Source: Plazaster borealis (Eukaryota > Echinodermata > Asteroidea > Forcipulatida > Labidiasteridae). From it: 64,000 nucleotides of DNA. Both the position numbers and the translations under genes were made by a program. Positions 45,083-55,427 of this stretch are shown here, in pieces. The notes beneath the pieces are model-generated. The model ran no database searches, was not told the origin of the DNA, and saw only the letters and a list, made by a program, of their open reading frames with translations. The stretch is from contig CM037469.1 of assembly GCA_021014325.1 (NCBI GenBank), positions 12,652,663-12,716,662 on the forward strand, given 5' to 3'. Every line of letters begins with the position of its first letter. Within the stretch, counting starts at the first letter, position 1.

Positions 45083-45488
45083 CTTTGTTTCGAAAGATGT
45101 GAGCACACGAACACACTCCGGGGACTAAAGACTCAGCCCTGCTGGTTCCGAATCTGTGTTTCCCCAATGTATAAGAAAATATGGAAATCCCTGAGTCAGT
45201 AGCATCATCGGATACAAAGAGGAGCTCCACTCATTTTCAGAATATTTGATTTTTTTTTTGTCAAGTCAAAATAAAAGCAGGGAAGACAGAAAGGTCATAA
45301 AGCTGACCTCAGATGCAGCCCATCCCCCCCCCCCACAACCACACCCAAATTACATTTGGAAAAAAACCAGCTTACTTCCATCAATACTCTTGTCAGAGGA
45401 AATAAGTTATCTAATATTTGAGCAATAAGATGCCCCTCTCTCTCTTTGAAAGTAAAGATGAGTAACCATGGTAACAATTGTCTCCTAG

Positions 45489-45602
45489 GCTAAGGAAGCG
45501 GAGACCTCATTCAGTGAGGAAGGTGGTTACTGCATCCCAACAAAAGGTGGCGTACAGCAGAAGATCCCCGCTGAAAAACCTCAAACAGGGTTTCCTTCAA
45601 AA
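45489..45602 (+). CDS. Plexin exon 32, linker (duplicated block A)
   Basis: 114 nt, phase 0 to 0 (AKEAETSFSEEGGYCIPTKG ... GFPSK). Resembles exon 35 at its start (ETSFSEEG versus MESFSVEEQG) and end (SK). Donor aaa|gtaaga. Confidence 0.8.
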
Positions 45603-46069
45603 GTAAGAAACGTTTGCAATTTTACGTCAACAATCCAACGAAGAACCGAATTACATCCTCTAAATTACCAACATTAGATTCTGCTAAATATTTATTCCAT
45701 ACAACAATTACCAATTTCTATTTCAAACGGTAATAAACAGCAAGCTTCAAAATTAATGTCTTAAGTTATGACAAAATAACAAGAAATACAACTATAGATT
45801 TGAATCCCAGATCACTTCATTGGTTTAAAGTTTTCACTGGTGCTCTGTCTACATTGGGTTACCCTTTATAGTTAAACATTGAAACTAGTTGTATACATGC
45901 TAATCTATTGTATCGTTTCAATTATTGAAGAGGCAGATTTCACAGGTACTTTGTCTTCACTGGTTACCTTTTGTCCAGACAAAAGGGATTTGTAATGATA
46001 TGCATTTGTGGAGTATCTGATTGGTCAAGAGTTTTCATTGGTACCCTTCTTGTCGCTGGTTACTTGTAG

Positions 46070-46118
46070 GTCACTGACAGTGCACAACAGGAGCAGTTTG
46101 AAAGAGAGGGTGCTTATG
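46070..46118 (+). CDS. Plexin exon 33, linker (duplicated block B)
   Basis: 49 nt, phase 0 to 1 (VTDSAQQEQFEREGAY). Acceptor ttgtag, donor atg|gtaaat, as in exon 30. Confidence 0.75.
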
Positions 46119-46386
46119 GTAAATATTAATTATGAAACACACCTGCTAGGGTTTTCTTTGAAAGTGTGAGCATTAATCATGTAAACAAAAAATACATTCT
46201 TGGACGAAAAGCCAGGTGTAAAATATGCTGTCTAACTTTAACTCACTACAAGAAAACACGCAAACAGTCATTTTATGTGAATAAAAATCACAATAATAAC
46301 CAAAGATGTATAAAACCTCCTGCCAAAGCTATAACCAAAAAAAGAGATTGTGTCTATAATTTTCTTCCAAGAACCCATGTCTCTAG

Positions 46387-46445
46387 ATAACGTTGGTTTT
46401 AGAGATGAAGAACAAAACCAGGAAGGAGTCAGAGATTGGCATCTG
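46387..46445 (+). CDS. Plexin exon 34, linker (duplicated block B)
   Basis: 59 nt, phase 1 to 0 (DNVGFRDEEQNQEGVRDWHL). Donor ctg|gtaagt. The WHL end is at the position of the 'HLvk' motif of usual plexins. Confidence 0.78.
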
Positions 46446-47192
46446 GTAAGTAAAACATTATAATAATAAATAAGTAACAATTTGAATGAAATATTGTTGC
46501 AAAAAGAATCAATAGATAAGGGAGCCCTCAGTGCCGGGCGATGACAAAGTATGGAGTTGGGGGGCAATCTCAGGCGGACTCTGGTGGGGCCTGTCAGAGC
46601 TCCGTTCCCCACGAAATGGCTGGACCAGAATGGTCGCGAGTCCGTCCAGAGGAGGAACAGGCATGCCGGGAGATGGGCAATAATTCTTCACACAAACAGT
46701 TAATCAAAATGTTTGCATAACTTTGTAAAAAATACTTTATTCACAGCAGTTGTATACTTTATTTGTAGAAAGTGCAGTGGCACAACTAGGTCAAATTTAA
46801 GGGGGGCATAAGGGGGTGCACCAAGGGGGTATACATCTTGCCAATTAAAATTGTAGTTTCCGTTTGCATTTGTCCTAAACAAGCCTTCTTTCAGTGATTT
46901 GTTTTAATAAGATAATTAGACGTGAAGGTAAAAACAAATACACTTGTGTGTAAATATACATAATAATTACAAAATAACATTGAAATTACTGCAAACAAAT
47001 TTATAAAATGTAACATTTTATTCTGAAATTGTAATCTCGGTCCAGATTTCAAATAGGACGGGGGGCACCCGGGGGAGGCACGGGGCACGTGCCTCCTTAC
47101 CCCCCCCCCCCTTGGTGCCCTTACCAACACCACTACAAAAATGTTCATGATTTGAGAAGATGCGTAACTATGGTAACCCTTTACCCTTACAG
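46446..47192. other. Intron 34
   Basis: Contains a GC-rich island (46510-46685) without recognisable protein, then a 'gtggcacaactaggtcaaat...aaggggggca' dispersed-repeat stretch (46780-46840) and a related inverted C-rich one (47040-47130). Confidence 0.5.
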
Positions 47193-47330
47193 ACTCAAAA
47201 GATGGAGTCTTTCTCGGTTGAAGAACAAGGCACCAAGCAACGAGGAAGAAGATTGCGCTGTTTCTCCCTAAATAAACGCAGTCAGTGGGCCGTTTATAAG
47301 ATCCCATTCCAGAGAGTTCTGTCATCAAAG
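47193..47330 (+). CDS. Plexin exon 35, linker into second GAP part
   Basis: 138 nt, phase 0 to 0 (TQKMESFSVEEQGTKQRGRR ... WAVYKIPFQRVLSSK). The end matches the plexin 'eiyl-rLLstK' strand. Donor aag|gtaatc. Confidence 0.87.
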
Positions 47331-47452
47331 GTAATCTTTGTGTCAAACAAAAAAGAGCAGTTTCCGAAACATATATCACAATGGAATAGTTTCTTCCTCT
47401 TCAAGTTTTTTAAGCTGTCTCAGTAATTGATGTATGATGCTTTGCATGGTGT

Positions 47453-47788
47453 TGATGCTATCAAAATACAGGAAGTATTACTGAGGCAAAATAAAAATTA
47501 TAGTGTAGTATAAGCTTGCGAGTACAACCATGTATAAAACGCTGTTGGGAGAAGTGTTGGTCCTGAGAAGAGCCGGTGTGGTCTCGACGTTTTGAACAGT
47601 ATACTCTGCTCGGCTTCGTCTTCCTGAAGACAGAGTATAGGCCTACTGTTCGAAATGTTGAGAGCACACCGGTTCTTATCAGAGCCAACGCTTCTCCCAA
47701 AAGAGTTTTATACTTGGTTGTACCCGCAAGTTTACTACAACAGTTTTTCTTTTGTCCCAGTAATACTTCCTGTATTTTGATAGCATCA
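47453..47788. repeat. Long palindrome (arms about 160 bp) in intron 35
   Basis: The left arm starting gatgctatcaaaatacagg pairs along its length with the right arm ending ctgtattttgatagcatc. The centre is around 47620 (tctgctcggcttcgtcttcctgaagacagag). Arms carry gaaa/gttttgaacag and gtcctgag/ctctgataag words like the other foldback elements. Confidence 0.85.
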
Positions 47789-48288
47789 TTGATATACTGA
47801 ATTAAAGAAAGTCTTGCCAATAATAATGTTATCTGGTCGCTCTTGACTGCGCAGCCACACAACAACAACGTGGTAATGAGAGTAGTCGCTCCAAACAACG
47901 ACAGTATAAAAACAGGAAAAGAGTATATCAATGTGCTTTGAAGGCAGTTTCGAAACAGTGACTGAATTTTCTGACAGTGAATTCCAAGTGGCTGCAATGT
48001 CATTTGGCATGACAGTCTAATTAGAGAGTTAGGGATTGGAACCACAGTTCCTCATATTGGTGGAAACGGCATGCTGTGCTATTGATTGCAGAAGTTGCAC
48101 CCTCTCAAACGAATAATACACTAAGCCCAAGTAGGCACATCTGAAAATAAACTCTTACCAATCAAGTGAAATGAACTGAACCTTTTAATTGAACCCTTTC
48201 TGGTGCATGAACAAGAGATCAACGCGAGGAATAAAGAGAGGAATTACACGATAATGAAGGGAGGTTCCACTAGTTACTGGCTCTCCAT

Positions 48289-48658
48289 TAAAGGCACTGA
48301 ACACGTTTGGAAATTGTCAAAGACCAGTGTTATCACTTGGTGTATCCCAACATATGCATAAAATAACAAGCCTGTGAACATTTGGGCACAATTGGTCATC
48401 GAAGTTTCAAGAAAATGATGAAAGAAAAAACAACCTTGTTGTACAAATTTGTGTGCTTTCAGATAGGAATAAAAACTTCTTGCAAGAAGTATTTATTATT
48501 TTATTGAGAAATTACCTCTTTCTCAAAAACTACGTTACTTCAGAGGGAGTCGTTTCCTACAATGTTTTTTACTATCAACAGCTCTCCGTTGCTCGTTACT
48601 AAGTAAGTTTTTATGCTAATATTTGTTTTGAGTCATTACCAAACGTGTACGATACCTT
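48289..48658 (+). repeat. Family A element in intron 35
   Basis: Near full-length, ttaaaggcactgaacacg to aaacgtgtacgatacctt. Confidence 0.85.
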
Positions 48659-48664
48659 GATTTA

Positions 48665-48925
48665 AGCTAAACAGTTTTGCGGGGAGGAGTGTTTGAAACC
48701 AAAGAACCCAACACAGGCTGGTAGCAAGACATCTGGAAGCCAGCTACAAAGAACAGATGGCTCCACTTTATCATAGGGTTAATTAGATCTGGGTAGGTCT
48801 GTATGTCTGCACAATTTTGTGCACAAAGTATAAGAGTGAAAATATTGTTCAGCCCCTCAAGAATAACTACACAACTCAAATAATAAAATGTGACATAACT
48901 TAGTGTTACCAGCGCTCACTTAATG
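48665..48925 (-). repeat. Dispersed repeat E, copy 2 (intron 35)
   Basis: Reverse-complement counterpart of 40745-41050, ending ttagtgttaccagcgctcac. Confidence 0.75.
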
Positions 48926-49251
48926 GAAAGCAATACGCACTGTAAATAATATGCAATCATGAAAAAACCTCTGAACGAAAGATGTTGAAGAAATCTCAGT
49001 TTAAGATGTTGGAGGAAAATCCAAACTGGGGAAGACCCATCAGCAATCAGGTAGGGACTGAAAACCCAATCCAAATACAAGGCACCCCTCTGGGATTCGG
49101 ACCAGAGTCCAAAGAGGTGAAAGACAATGCAGCATACATCACCAAGCCAAACTGAATGTAATCGACACCACGGCATGACAATTTCGACCAGTGAGTCTAC
49201 CAAAAATGAAAATCTCTTGACTTTTTATCCCTGGTAACACCTCGGCAACAG

Positions 49252-49415
49252 AGCGTCATCCAAGAGTATGTTGACAACATGTTCCAGACCATTCTGTCCG
49301 TGGAGAGCGCCCCGAAGGCAATCAAGTTCCTCTTTGACTTTTTTGACGACCAGGCACAGATGTATGACTTGAAGTCCAAAGACCCGGAAATAAAATATGC
49401 TTGGAAGAATAACAT
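49252..49415 (+). CDS. Plexin exon 36, second GAP part
   Basis: 164 nt, phase 0 to 2 (SVIQEYVDNMFQTILSVESA ... IKFLFDFFDDQA ... WKNN). Matches the conserved 'l--fVDdlF-tIls ... IKymFDFlDeqA' block. Donor cat|gtgagt. Confidence 0.93.
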
Positions 49416-49440
49416 GTGAGTAACCACCGACTGTAACCTC

Positions 49441-49455
49441 CACCCCCCCCCCAAA

Positions 49456-49493
<38 letters not shown>

Positions 49494-49494
49494 G
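49441..49494. repeat. Microsatellite, poly-C then (caa)n
   Basis: A cccccccccc run followed by about twelve caa triplets, 25 bp after the exon 36 donor. Confidence 0.95.
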
Positions 49495-50317
49495 CCATTG
49501 TTTGAAGGTATTATACAGGATTGGTAGAGCTGGCAAAATAGTCGCAGACAGTGTTCATGTTTTGTGTGATCAACCATATTATACATGAAATAACAAGCAC
49601 ATTTGGGCTTAATCTGTTGTGCGAGTCATGAGAAAATAGGAAAAAAAACATGCACATAAATGTTCAGCATGTAAACACATTGTCCTTAATTTTGGTTGTA
49701 ACAACCGAAATCAGTTGTTGTAGAGTTTTTTAAAGGTTTTCATTACAATCAGTACATTTTTCTCGAATATAAATTTATTTCAGAGGGAAATATTTCACGG
49801 AAAAAAAGTGTTTCTAGTATGAACTTCATCATCAGTTAGCTTTCAGACTAAAATTTAACAATTATGTTTTGTATCCTTACCAATCCTGTGGCATACCTAT
49901 AAAGGACCCCTACAAGAGTGTGTCAGCTTACATAAACAAACATCTACAAGCAATCTAAAAACCCCAGATACCAACATAATAAACAGCATGGTATTTGTAG
50001 AAACTAAACCATAAATCGATAAACCTCATTTATAAATCGTCAGATTACTATTCGCAAGTTCACGTCAAGTGTTAAAGATGTACAAGTTCCAGTTATCTCG
50101 ACATGTGACGAATTGAGGCTCGCATGCCTCTCTCAAAAACCATCGCAGTTTGTGAAAGACGTTTAAGCCTAAACACCACTTTCTGCTAGGATACATTATA
50201 ACTTTGCTTAGCTGTAAGCTTCATAACACTATAAGCCAAGATGTTTCTGTTTAAAGAGATGCTTGCAAAAAATATGTAAAAACATCTAAGTACTCTTCGT
50301 TCAATCACTTCTTATAG
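49495..50317. other. Intron 36 body
   Basis: 49500-49880 resembles the family D type of dispersed repeat (acaagcacatttgggctt, cgagtcatgagaaaatag). The remainder is unremarkable. Confidence 0.5.
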
Positions 50318-50465
50318 ACTGCCACTGCGTTTCTGGTCAAACGCCATCAAGCATCCAGACTACATCTTCGACATCCAACCTACTCGCTCCGTTGAGACAA
50401 GCATGGACGTGATTGGTCAGTTGTTTCATGACGCACACGATACCAAGACGGATAAACTTGGAAAG
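50318..50465 (+). CDS. Plexin exon 37, second GAP part with retained arginine
   Basis: 148 nt, phase 2 to 0 (LPLRFWSNAIKHPDYIFDIQ ... VIGQLFHDAHD). LPLRFW holds the second conserved GAP arginine, present here. Donor aag|gtaaga. Confidence 0.94.
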
Positions 50466-50902
50466 GTAAGAGAAGTTGGTGACTGAAAGGGTGACTGTCT
50501 TAAATCACAGGGAAAGTCTGTTTGTATTCCGCTTATAGTATCTGGTATAATACGCACTTTGAAAATTCACCATTGTCATTCGGCAAGAACTTGGACTGTG
50601 CATTTAATGCTGTAAAATCTGGTGAGAAATTACAATGTTGATTACTTCAACGAACAACCAAACACAACTTTTAACAGAGACAGATTGTACATCCCAATAA
50701 TTTTGTTTTGATTGGATGAATGTGGGAAGGGGAAGGGGGAGGCCAAGGGGGCATTCGCACAATTAATGCAGACGAATTTGCATGGTAAATTTACACGCTT
50801 GATTGTAAATATGGGTGTAGTGTGGCGCCACTGTTCGGAATGAGGGCACTGGATGGTTATTGATACTGTCCCCAAATATAACAAACAAACAAATAAAACA
50901 CT

Positions 50903-51090
50903 ATCGTGGCCGAGCGGTCCAGTTTACCAAACCCAAGCTCTGGTGTTGTCAGCAGCAGAGTGTGGGTTCGAATCCCGGTCATGACACTGGTACCGTTGAG
51001 CAAGGCACTTAACCATAATTGCTGTGTAAGCAGTTGGGCAGGTAGTGCATTCTGCTCTACCAGCCAGGCTCCTATAAATAAATAATTAAC
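50903..51090 (+). repeat. tRNA-derived SINE in intron 37
   Basis: Starts with a tRNA-Leu-like head: A box tggccgagcggtc (about 50908) and B box ggttcgaatcc (50965). A non-tRNA body (gagcaaggcacttaacc) and an ataaataaataa tail follow. Acceptor-stem pairing is lost, so it is not a tRNA gene. Confidence 0.8.
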
Positions 51091-51560
51091 ATGACATTTA
51101 TATAGCGCCTTTAACCAGAGGATGCAAAGCGCTGGGACTACAATTTTTTTCCTGCAAGATATATGTGGAGGTACGTTTGAAGTATGAGGCCTAGTCATTT
51201 TATAGCACCATGCAATGGTTTACAAGGTGCTGTGGCGCAATATATGCTGCCGATCAGACCAGGAACACCGGGGCGAACCCCTTCTCTTTACGATAAGCGC
51301 ACTGGGTTCTTTTACGTGCATTACACAACACACGGGACCAACGGCTTTACGTCCCATCCGAAGGACGAAGCATGTGGTTAAGTGTCTTGCTTAAGGACAC
51401 AAGTGTCACGACTGGGATATACAGTGGATGATCCTAGTGGATGATACCCATGCCTACATCCTTAATACGGACTGTGAAGGGGGTAACCCTGTTTCAACCC
51501 CAGGAGTAGGTGGCAACGCGCCCCTGGTGGCAGTTGATTTGGGTCGATAGCCCAAGTCAG
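51091..51560. repeat. Dispersed repeat 'tatatagcgcc' type in intron 37
   Basis: Contains catttatatagcgccttt ... gcaaagcgctggg and tacgtcccatccgaaggacg, phrases I recognise as widespread in marine invertebrate non-coding repeats. No coding frame. Confidence 0.5.
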
Positions 51561-51688
51561 TTAAGTGTAGCCCTCACCTTGTAGTGGCCGTCCGCCCTTG
51601 TGATGTAAGATGTTAGGCGATTACTCATTAAAAAATAAAAAATGTTAATAAATAAATAAAAACTGAACTGTTTACGGTACATTGGCAG

Positions 51689-51829
51689 GAATCCTCCATT
51701 AACAAGTTCCTGTACAGCAGAGAGAAAACCAAGTACCAGCGTCTTGTTCGACACTACTATAAAGGCGTGGAGGAGTCTGCACCGGTAACCAGACAAGACC
51801 TGAACGCAGAACTACGCAAAGCAAGTCAG
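51689..51829 (+). CDS. Plexin exon 38, C-terminal GAP part
   Basis: 141 nt, phase 0 to 0 (ESSINKFLYSREKTKYQRLV followed by RHYYKGVEESAPVTRQDLNA). 'kYq-lV--YYkgie--p--s-qdln--L' matches plexins. Donor cag|gtatat. Confidence 0.92.
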
Positions 51830-52077
51830 GTATATACAAAAAATGCAATGTATATTCAAAAATGGGCAGTTTTACAATTTAAATATTTCAAAACCTTTCA
51901 TCTAAATTCTTGCTCAATTCTCAAAACCTATTCATTGTTGTTAGATTGTATGATCCCTTCATACAACACCACGAAGTCCGTTTACCCCAAAGTCAAAACT
52001 TACTACAAAATACAACATTTATTTTGTTATGTTTGGACTTAAACTCAGTAAATTCAATTGTATCTTTTTTCTTGTAG

Positions 52078-52131
52078 AATTTCACAGGGTTGTTCAGCAA
52101 GCTTAGCACCTTGATGCAATTATGGGATCTT
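52078..52131 (+). CDS. Plexin exon 39, C-terminal part
   Basis: 54 nt, phase 0 to 0 (NFTGLFSKLSTLMQLWDL), in the place of the 'nFn---AL-eLy-yi' helix but diverged. Donor ctt|gtaagt. Confidence 0.82.
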
Positions 52132-52540
52132 GTAAGTTGATTTATTCCTTTTTGCGAGAAGATTATATTAAAGGGGAGTTATTCATGCACAAAGAAAACA
52201 CCTACAGTGTTTTGTAATTATTGAGTAGTGGTTAAAAAAACATAAATTTGCCTCTTAAAATAAAACCAGCGGAACATACAGTCCGCCACTTTGTGGAGTC
52301 AAAATTTGGTTCTACAAAATAGCTGACTGTGTTCTGTCAAGGAATTACACAAAAACCACACAATTTTAAGGGATATTTATGATAATCAGTATACTTAAAA
52401 TATCTTTCCAACCATATTCATTTCATAACAAACGCTTTGTATAGCCCAAAAGCACCCAATCTGAAGGCAACGTACCCCTTTAATGTTTTGAGTACATCGT
52501 GGTCTTCTATAAGCCATTTTGAGATAATGTGGACACATTA

Positions 52541-52780
52541 CTATAGACGATGTGACCTCTGTTTACATTCAAACCGCCCTCTGTTGACAAAACACTGTCC
52601 AAGTCGTGTTCCGCCGGGCAAGAATACGTGTACTCATGGTAAGATTGCGTGTACTTTCATGACGAATGACAAGAAGTTAACGAGCTAGCTGGCTGTCAAG
52701 TACACAAAGGTTTTGCCCGGCGACATGCGCGCGCATCATGTGTGGTTTTCGAGTGACGTCAGAGGTCACATCGTCTATAG
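52541..52780. repeat. Element with perfect 20-bp terminal inverted repeats in intron 39
   Basis: ctatagacgatgtgacctct at 52541-52560 is the exact inverse of 52761-52780. Inside, cgccgggcaa and ttgcccggcg form a second inverted pair. Confidence 0.8.
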
Positions 52781-53033
52781 GGCACTATTTAGTTTGGGTA
52801 AATTATTCTGTATACACCAAAACCAAACAGTGCACTCCTACAGTGTTCACCATACCTCAAAAAGGCTAATGGAGTTACAACAAGACCATTCAACTCTAAA
52901 CATGAAAGCACATTAGCTCTACAAACTCTTCACTCTCCTGATGAAGACTGGAGCACACTGTAGTCGAAACGTCGGGGATAAACCAACCAGCCCTTTTCAG
53001 AGCCACTACTTCTTCTTAGAACAGATTAATACA

Positions 53034-53213
53034 TGGCGTACCGGTAGCGATTTTATTTTTCCTGCGAACTTTTTGTCCCCCCATACGGCGAACTGTATAC
53101 AAACTTCTTTTGATCGTGTCCTCTTTTGAATCATCCTCCTCCAGCCCATGTTTATTTCCCGTATGGGGACAAAAAGTTCGTAGGAAAAAAATATCGCGTA
53201 CCGGTACCCCACA
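53034..53213. repeat. Inverted repeat just upstream of the last exon
   Basis: The arm at 53034-53092 (gcgtaccggtagcgatttta...actttttgtcccc) pairs with 53160-53213, about 75 bp before the exon 40 acceptor. Confidence 0.8.
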
Positions 53214-53288
53214 AAATTAATATCCATCTCAATTATGCAAAGCCTTAACTCTACATCCTTCTCTACACCTCTCTCAATCTGACAACAG

Positions 53289-53390
53289 CTTCTTGTGGTG
53301 TTGAAGACAACAGATGAAAGTGACCAAGAGCTTCTGGGGTGCTTGCTGGTGGAAGTGAAAGAAACACTCTCTGGCGGCAATGCTTTGTAA
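53289..53390 (+). CDS. Plexin exon 40, last coding exon and stop
   Basis: 102 nt from acceptor caacag to TAA. Encodes LLVVLKTTDESDQELLGCLL followed by VEVKETLSGGNAL. Shorter than and unlike the usual plexin C-terminus; no PDZ-binding motif of the plexin-B type is seen. The 3' UTR and poly(A) site were not fixed. Confidence 0.78.
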   Translation, partial: LLVVLKTTDESDQELLGCLLVEVKETLSGGNAL

Positions 53391-53811
53391 AAATTGCCCC
53401 AAGGTTTAATATGGGTTTTCCGTTGTCAATTTCAGCAAGTTAATTTGATTTCATTAAAACGCATTCGAATTCACACCTCCTTTCCCAAGTTTGATCAATT
53501 TTGTTTTGGTGCACACATGAGTTTGTTCTTCTCATACAGGTTCGTTCCAGTCATTTATAGGCATTCAACACTATTTATGTTTACCATTCTTCAGATAAAT
53601 TTCCACTACCTAAATACACTTGATGTAACTGAATGGTTGATCAGCCTCTTGCTGCTGGCTCTTATGAAAATGAACGACCTTTTCGATGTAATGAATTTGA
53701 ATCTTACTTGACTATAGTGAACGCTAAACTGTTGAAATTGAATGACTTATTATGACTGTTGAATGCTGATGCAACATTTATGTTCAAACAGCTTTGAATG
53801 AGTCGGGTGTT
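53391..53811. other. Region after the plexin stop codon (3' UTR candidate)
   Basis: No repeats and no coding signal. Probably 3' UTR at least in part, but I could not fix a poly(A) signal. Confidence 0.5.
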
Positions 53812-54165
53812 AAAGGGAAGGTATACGTTTGGTAATCACTCTTAAAATGAATGGCAATAAAAACTTACTTTTTAAGAAGTAAAGCAGCTTTCGACAGTAT
53901 AACGCATTTTGAGAATCATTTAACTTCGAAGTAATGTGGTATGGAAAAAAATATCAGCTTTTATCCCCCGACATTTGAATCTGAGAAACGTTAATGACAG
54001 ATACGTTTCTCAGATTGTGTATTCCAATTACGGATTATTCTTTCTGCGTGGACATAACCGGATTTTCGGCGATATCTCAAAAACGCAACAACCTTTTGAA
54101 ATAACATTTCATAGGTTAGTTTTATTGTATATATCTCACATTTATATAGGATTAAAACAATACGG
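53812..54165 (-). repeat. Family B element downstream of the plexin gene
   Basis: aaagggaaggtatacgtttgg start; the interior includes gagaaacgttaatgacagatac and ctgcgtggacataaccgg, the reverse of 60470-60560. Confidence 0.75.
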
Positions 54166-54647
54166 GATCAGAAGAGATCATCGCTGAATGAGGTTAGACT
54201 GGAGTAATGCAATATGTAAGAAATGTTGCTTTCCCCATACGCCACATTCCTGTTTCGATTTGCCAAAGACAACGTCTGTGCAAAGACTTCCCAACGAAAA
54301 CGTGCACCGTTATTTACTGGTTTCCATGCAGAAGTTTCCAAAAGATTTGAAAATACAAAATTAAGGAATGACAATAGTTCTGTATGGGATTTTAAAAACA
54401 TACGGTTTTTTTTAACCATGTTGATGTATCTTAATGTTTATGTATTTGTCGTGGTAATATTTTATTATTTTTGTTCTCTTTTAATTTGGTTAACTGAAAC
54501 GTTTTTCAAAGGTTTTCCGGGCATCGGCAAAAAATACATAACACTAAAGATAATAATGTACTATTTCCAACAGCGTAGAGTTTGTTGGGATATGTTTATA
54601 TGCAAGGCAGTCAATCATGAATGTTTATAATGCAGCAATAAGTGCTG

Positions 54648-54835
54648 CACTCTAACAAAAACCTCCCGGGTCCGAACTGACCTAAAAAGTGGTTTAACAA
54701 AATTGGGTTTTAACTCAGATTCTGCATCATTTTGAACCATTTTGACACAGATTCTTGGTCATACTGACCCAGAATTGGGTCAGGCCCCACCAGACCCGGA
54801 TCCAGGTCAATTCTGACACGGGAGTTTTTAGAGTG
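54648..54835. repeat. Family C MITE-like element, copy 2
   Basis: cactctaacaaaaacctcccggg at the left and gggagtttttagagtg at the right, with the same interior vocabulary as 39806-40035. Confidence 0.75.
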
Positions 54836-54854
54836 GCCTCCATGGGCTCAGGAA

Positions 54855-55427
54855 AGGTGTGTAAAGTACACTTTTGGTAACAGCTCAAAATCAGTGTCCA
54901 CATTGTGTGATTCAACATAATGCATGAACAAACAAACCTGTGAAAGTTTCAGCTCAATTCGCCGTATTTTTGACCTCGTGAGGGCGTATGTGGACCAATT
55001 TGAAAGACAACTAACTAAACAAACGGGTTTTTAAGTGTTTTTGGTAATTATTATTTTTATGTATTTCATCATTGATGCAAGAAAATTACATACAGGCAAT
55101 TAAATAAGATGAAACTGTATGTGATGCAAGACATGCCTTGATGAAAGCGCCCTCATGCGGTCAAAAATATGGTCAATTGGTCATCGAGGTCACGACAAAA
55201 TAGTGAAAAGAGACCTTATGTGTTTTCTGTTTTTTCAAACATTGAGTTTTTATCACGCGTGATAAAAACTAATGTTTTACTCATTTCTCAGAAACGATAG
55301 CATTTGAGGCAGAAATATTTTAAGGAACCATTTCTACCATTACTTACTTAAAATCATGTAAGTTATGTGTGAATCTGTGAACATATGTGTTTTTCGATCT
55401 TACCAATATTGTGTACAGGGCCTTTAA
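54855..55427. repeat. Diverged MITE-like element with central 26-bp palindrome
   Basis: Starts gtgtgtaaagtacacttttgg, ends tgtgtacagggcctttaa. The centre (55245-55270) is a perfect palindrome, agtttttatcacg and its inverse. Confidence 0.6.

Larger units (their letters stand above)
9122..53390 (+). other. Plexin-like semaphorin receptor gene (whole coding span from exon 1 copy 3)
   Basis: I joined 40 exons with consistent phases; exon lengths sum to 5,979 nt, giving 1,992 residues plus stop. Visible order: signal peptide (1-28), sema (about 40-500), PSI1 (about 500-545), IPT-like, PSI2 (about 665-705), IPT-like, PSI3 (about 820-850), further IPT modules (880-1256), membrane span (about 1275-1297), and a cytoplasmic GAP region in two parts flanking a Rho-binding-like segment (about 1487-1650). 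Plexins are plasma-membrane receptors for semaphorins that signal cytoskeletal collapse through Ras/Rap GAP activity. The identification rests on PSI cysteine motifs, the LNTL motif in exon 29, LPLRFW in exon 37 and the EKLLSNW segment of exon 26. Divergence is high; the arginine-finger pair is absent and the C-terminus is shorter and unlike usual plexins. All introns are GT-AG except intron 16 (GC-AG). Subclass (A or B) is undecided. Predicted without transcripts, so individual exon edges may be off. Confidence 0.9.

Noticed and set aside
46510..46690. GC-rich stretch in intron 34 as an extra exon
   Set aside because: No frame is protein-like, and the flanking exons 34 and 35 join in phase without it.
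50903..50986. Possible tRNA-Leu gene
   Set aside because: A and B boxes are present, but the acceptor arms do not pair and the T stem has mismatches. The following SINE body and tail fit a tRNA-derived SINE.
52938..52978. Functional hammerhead ribozyme
   Set aside because: Core words and stem II are present, but stems I and III cannot be formed from adjacent sequence. Kept only as a possible relic in the findings.
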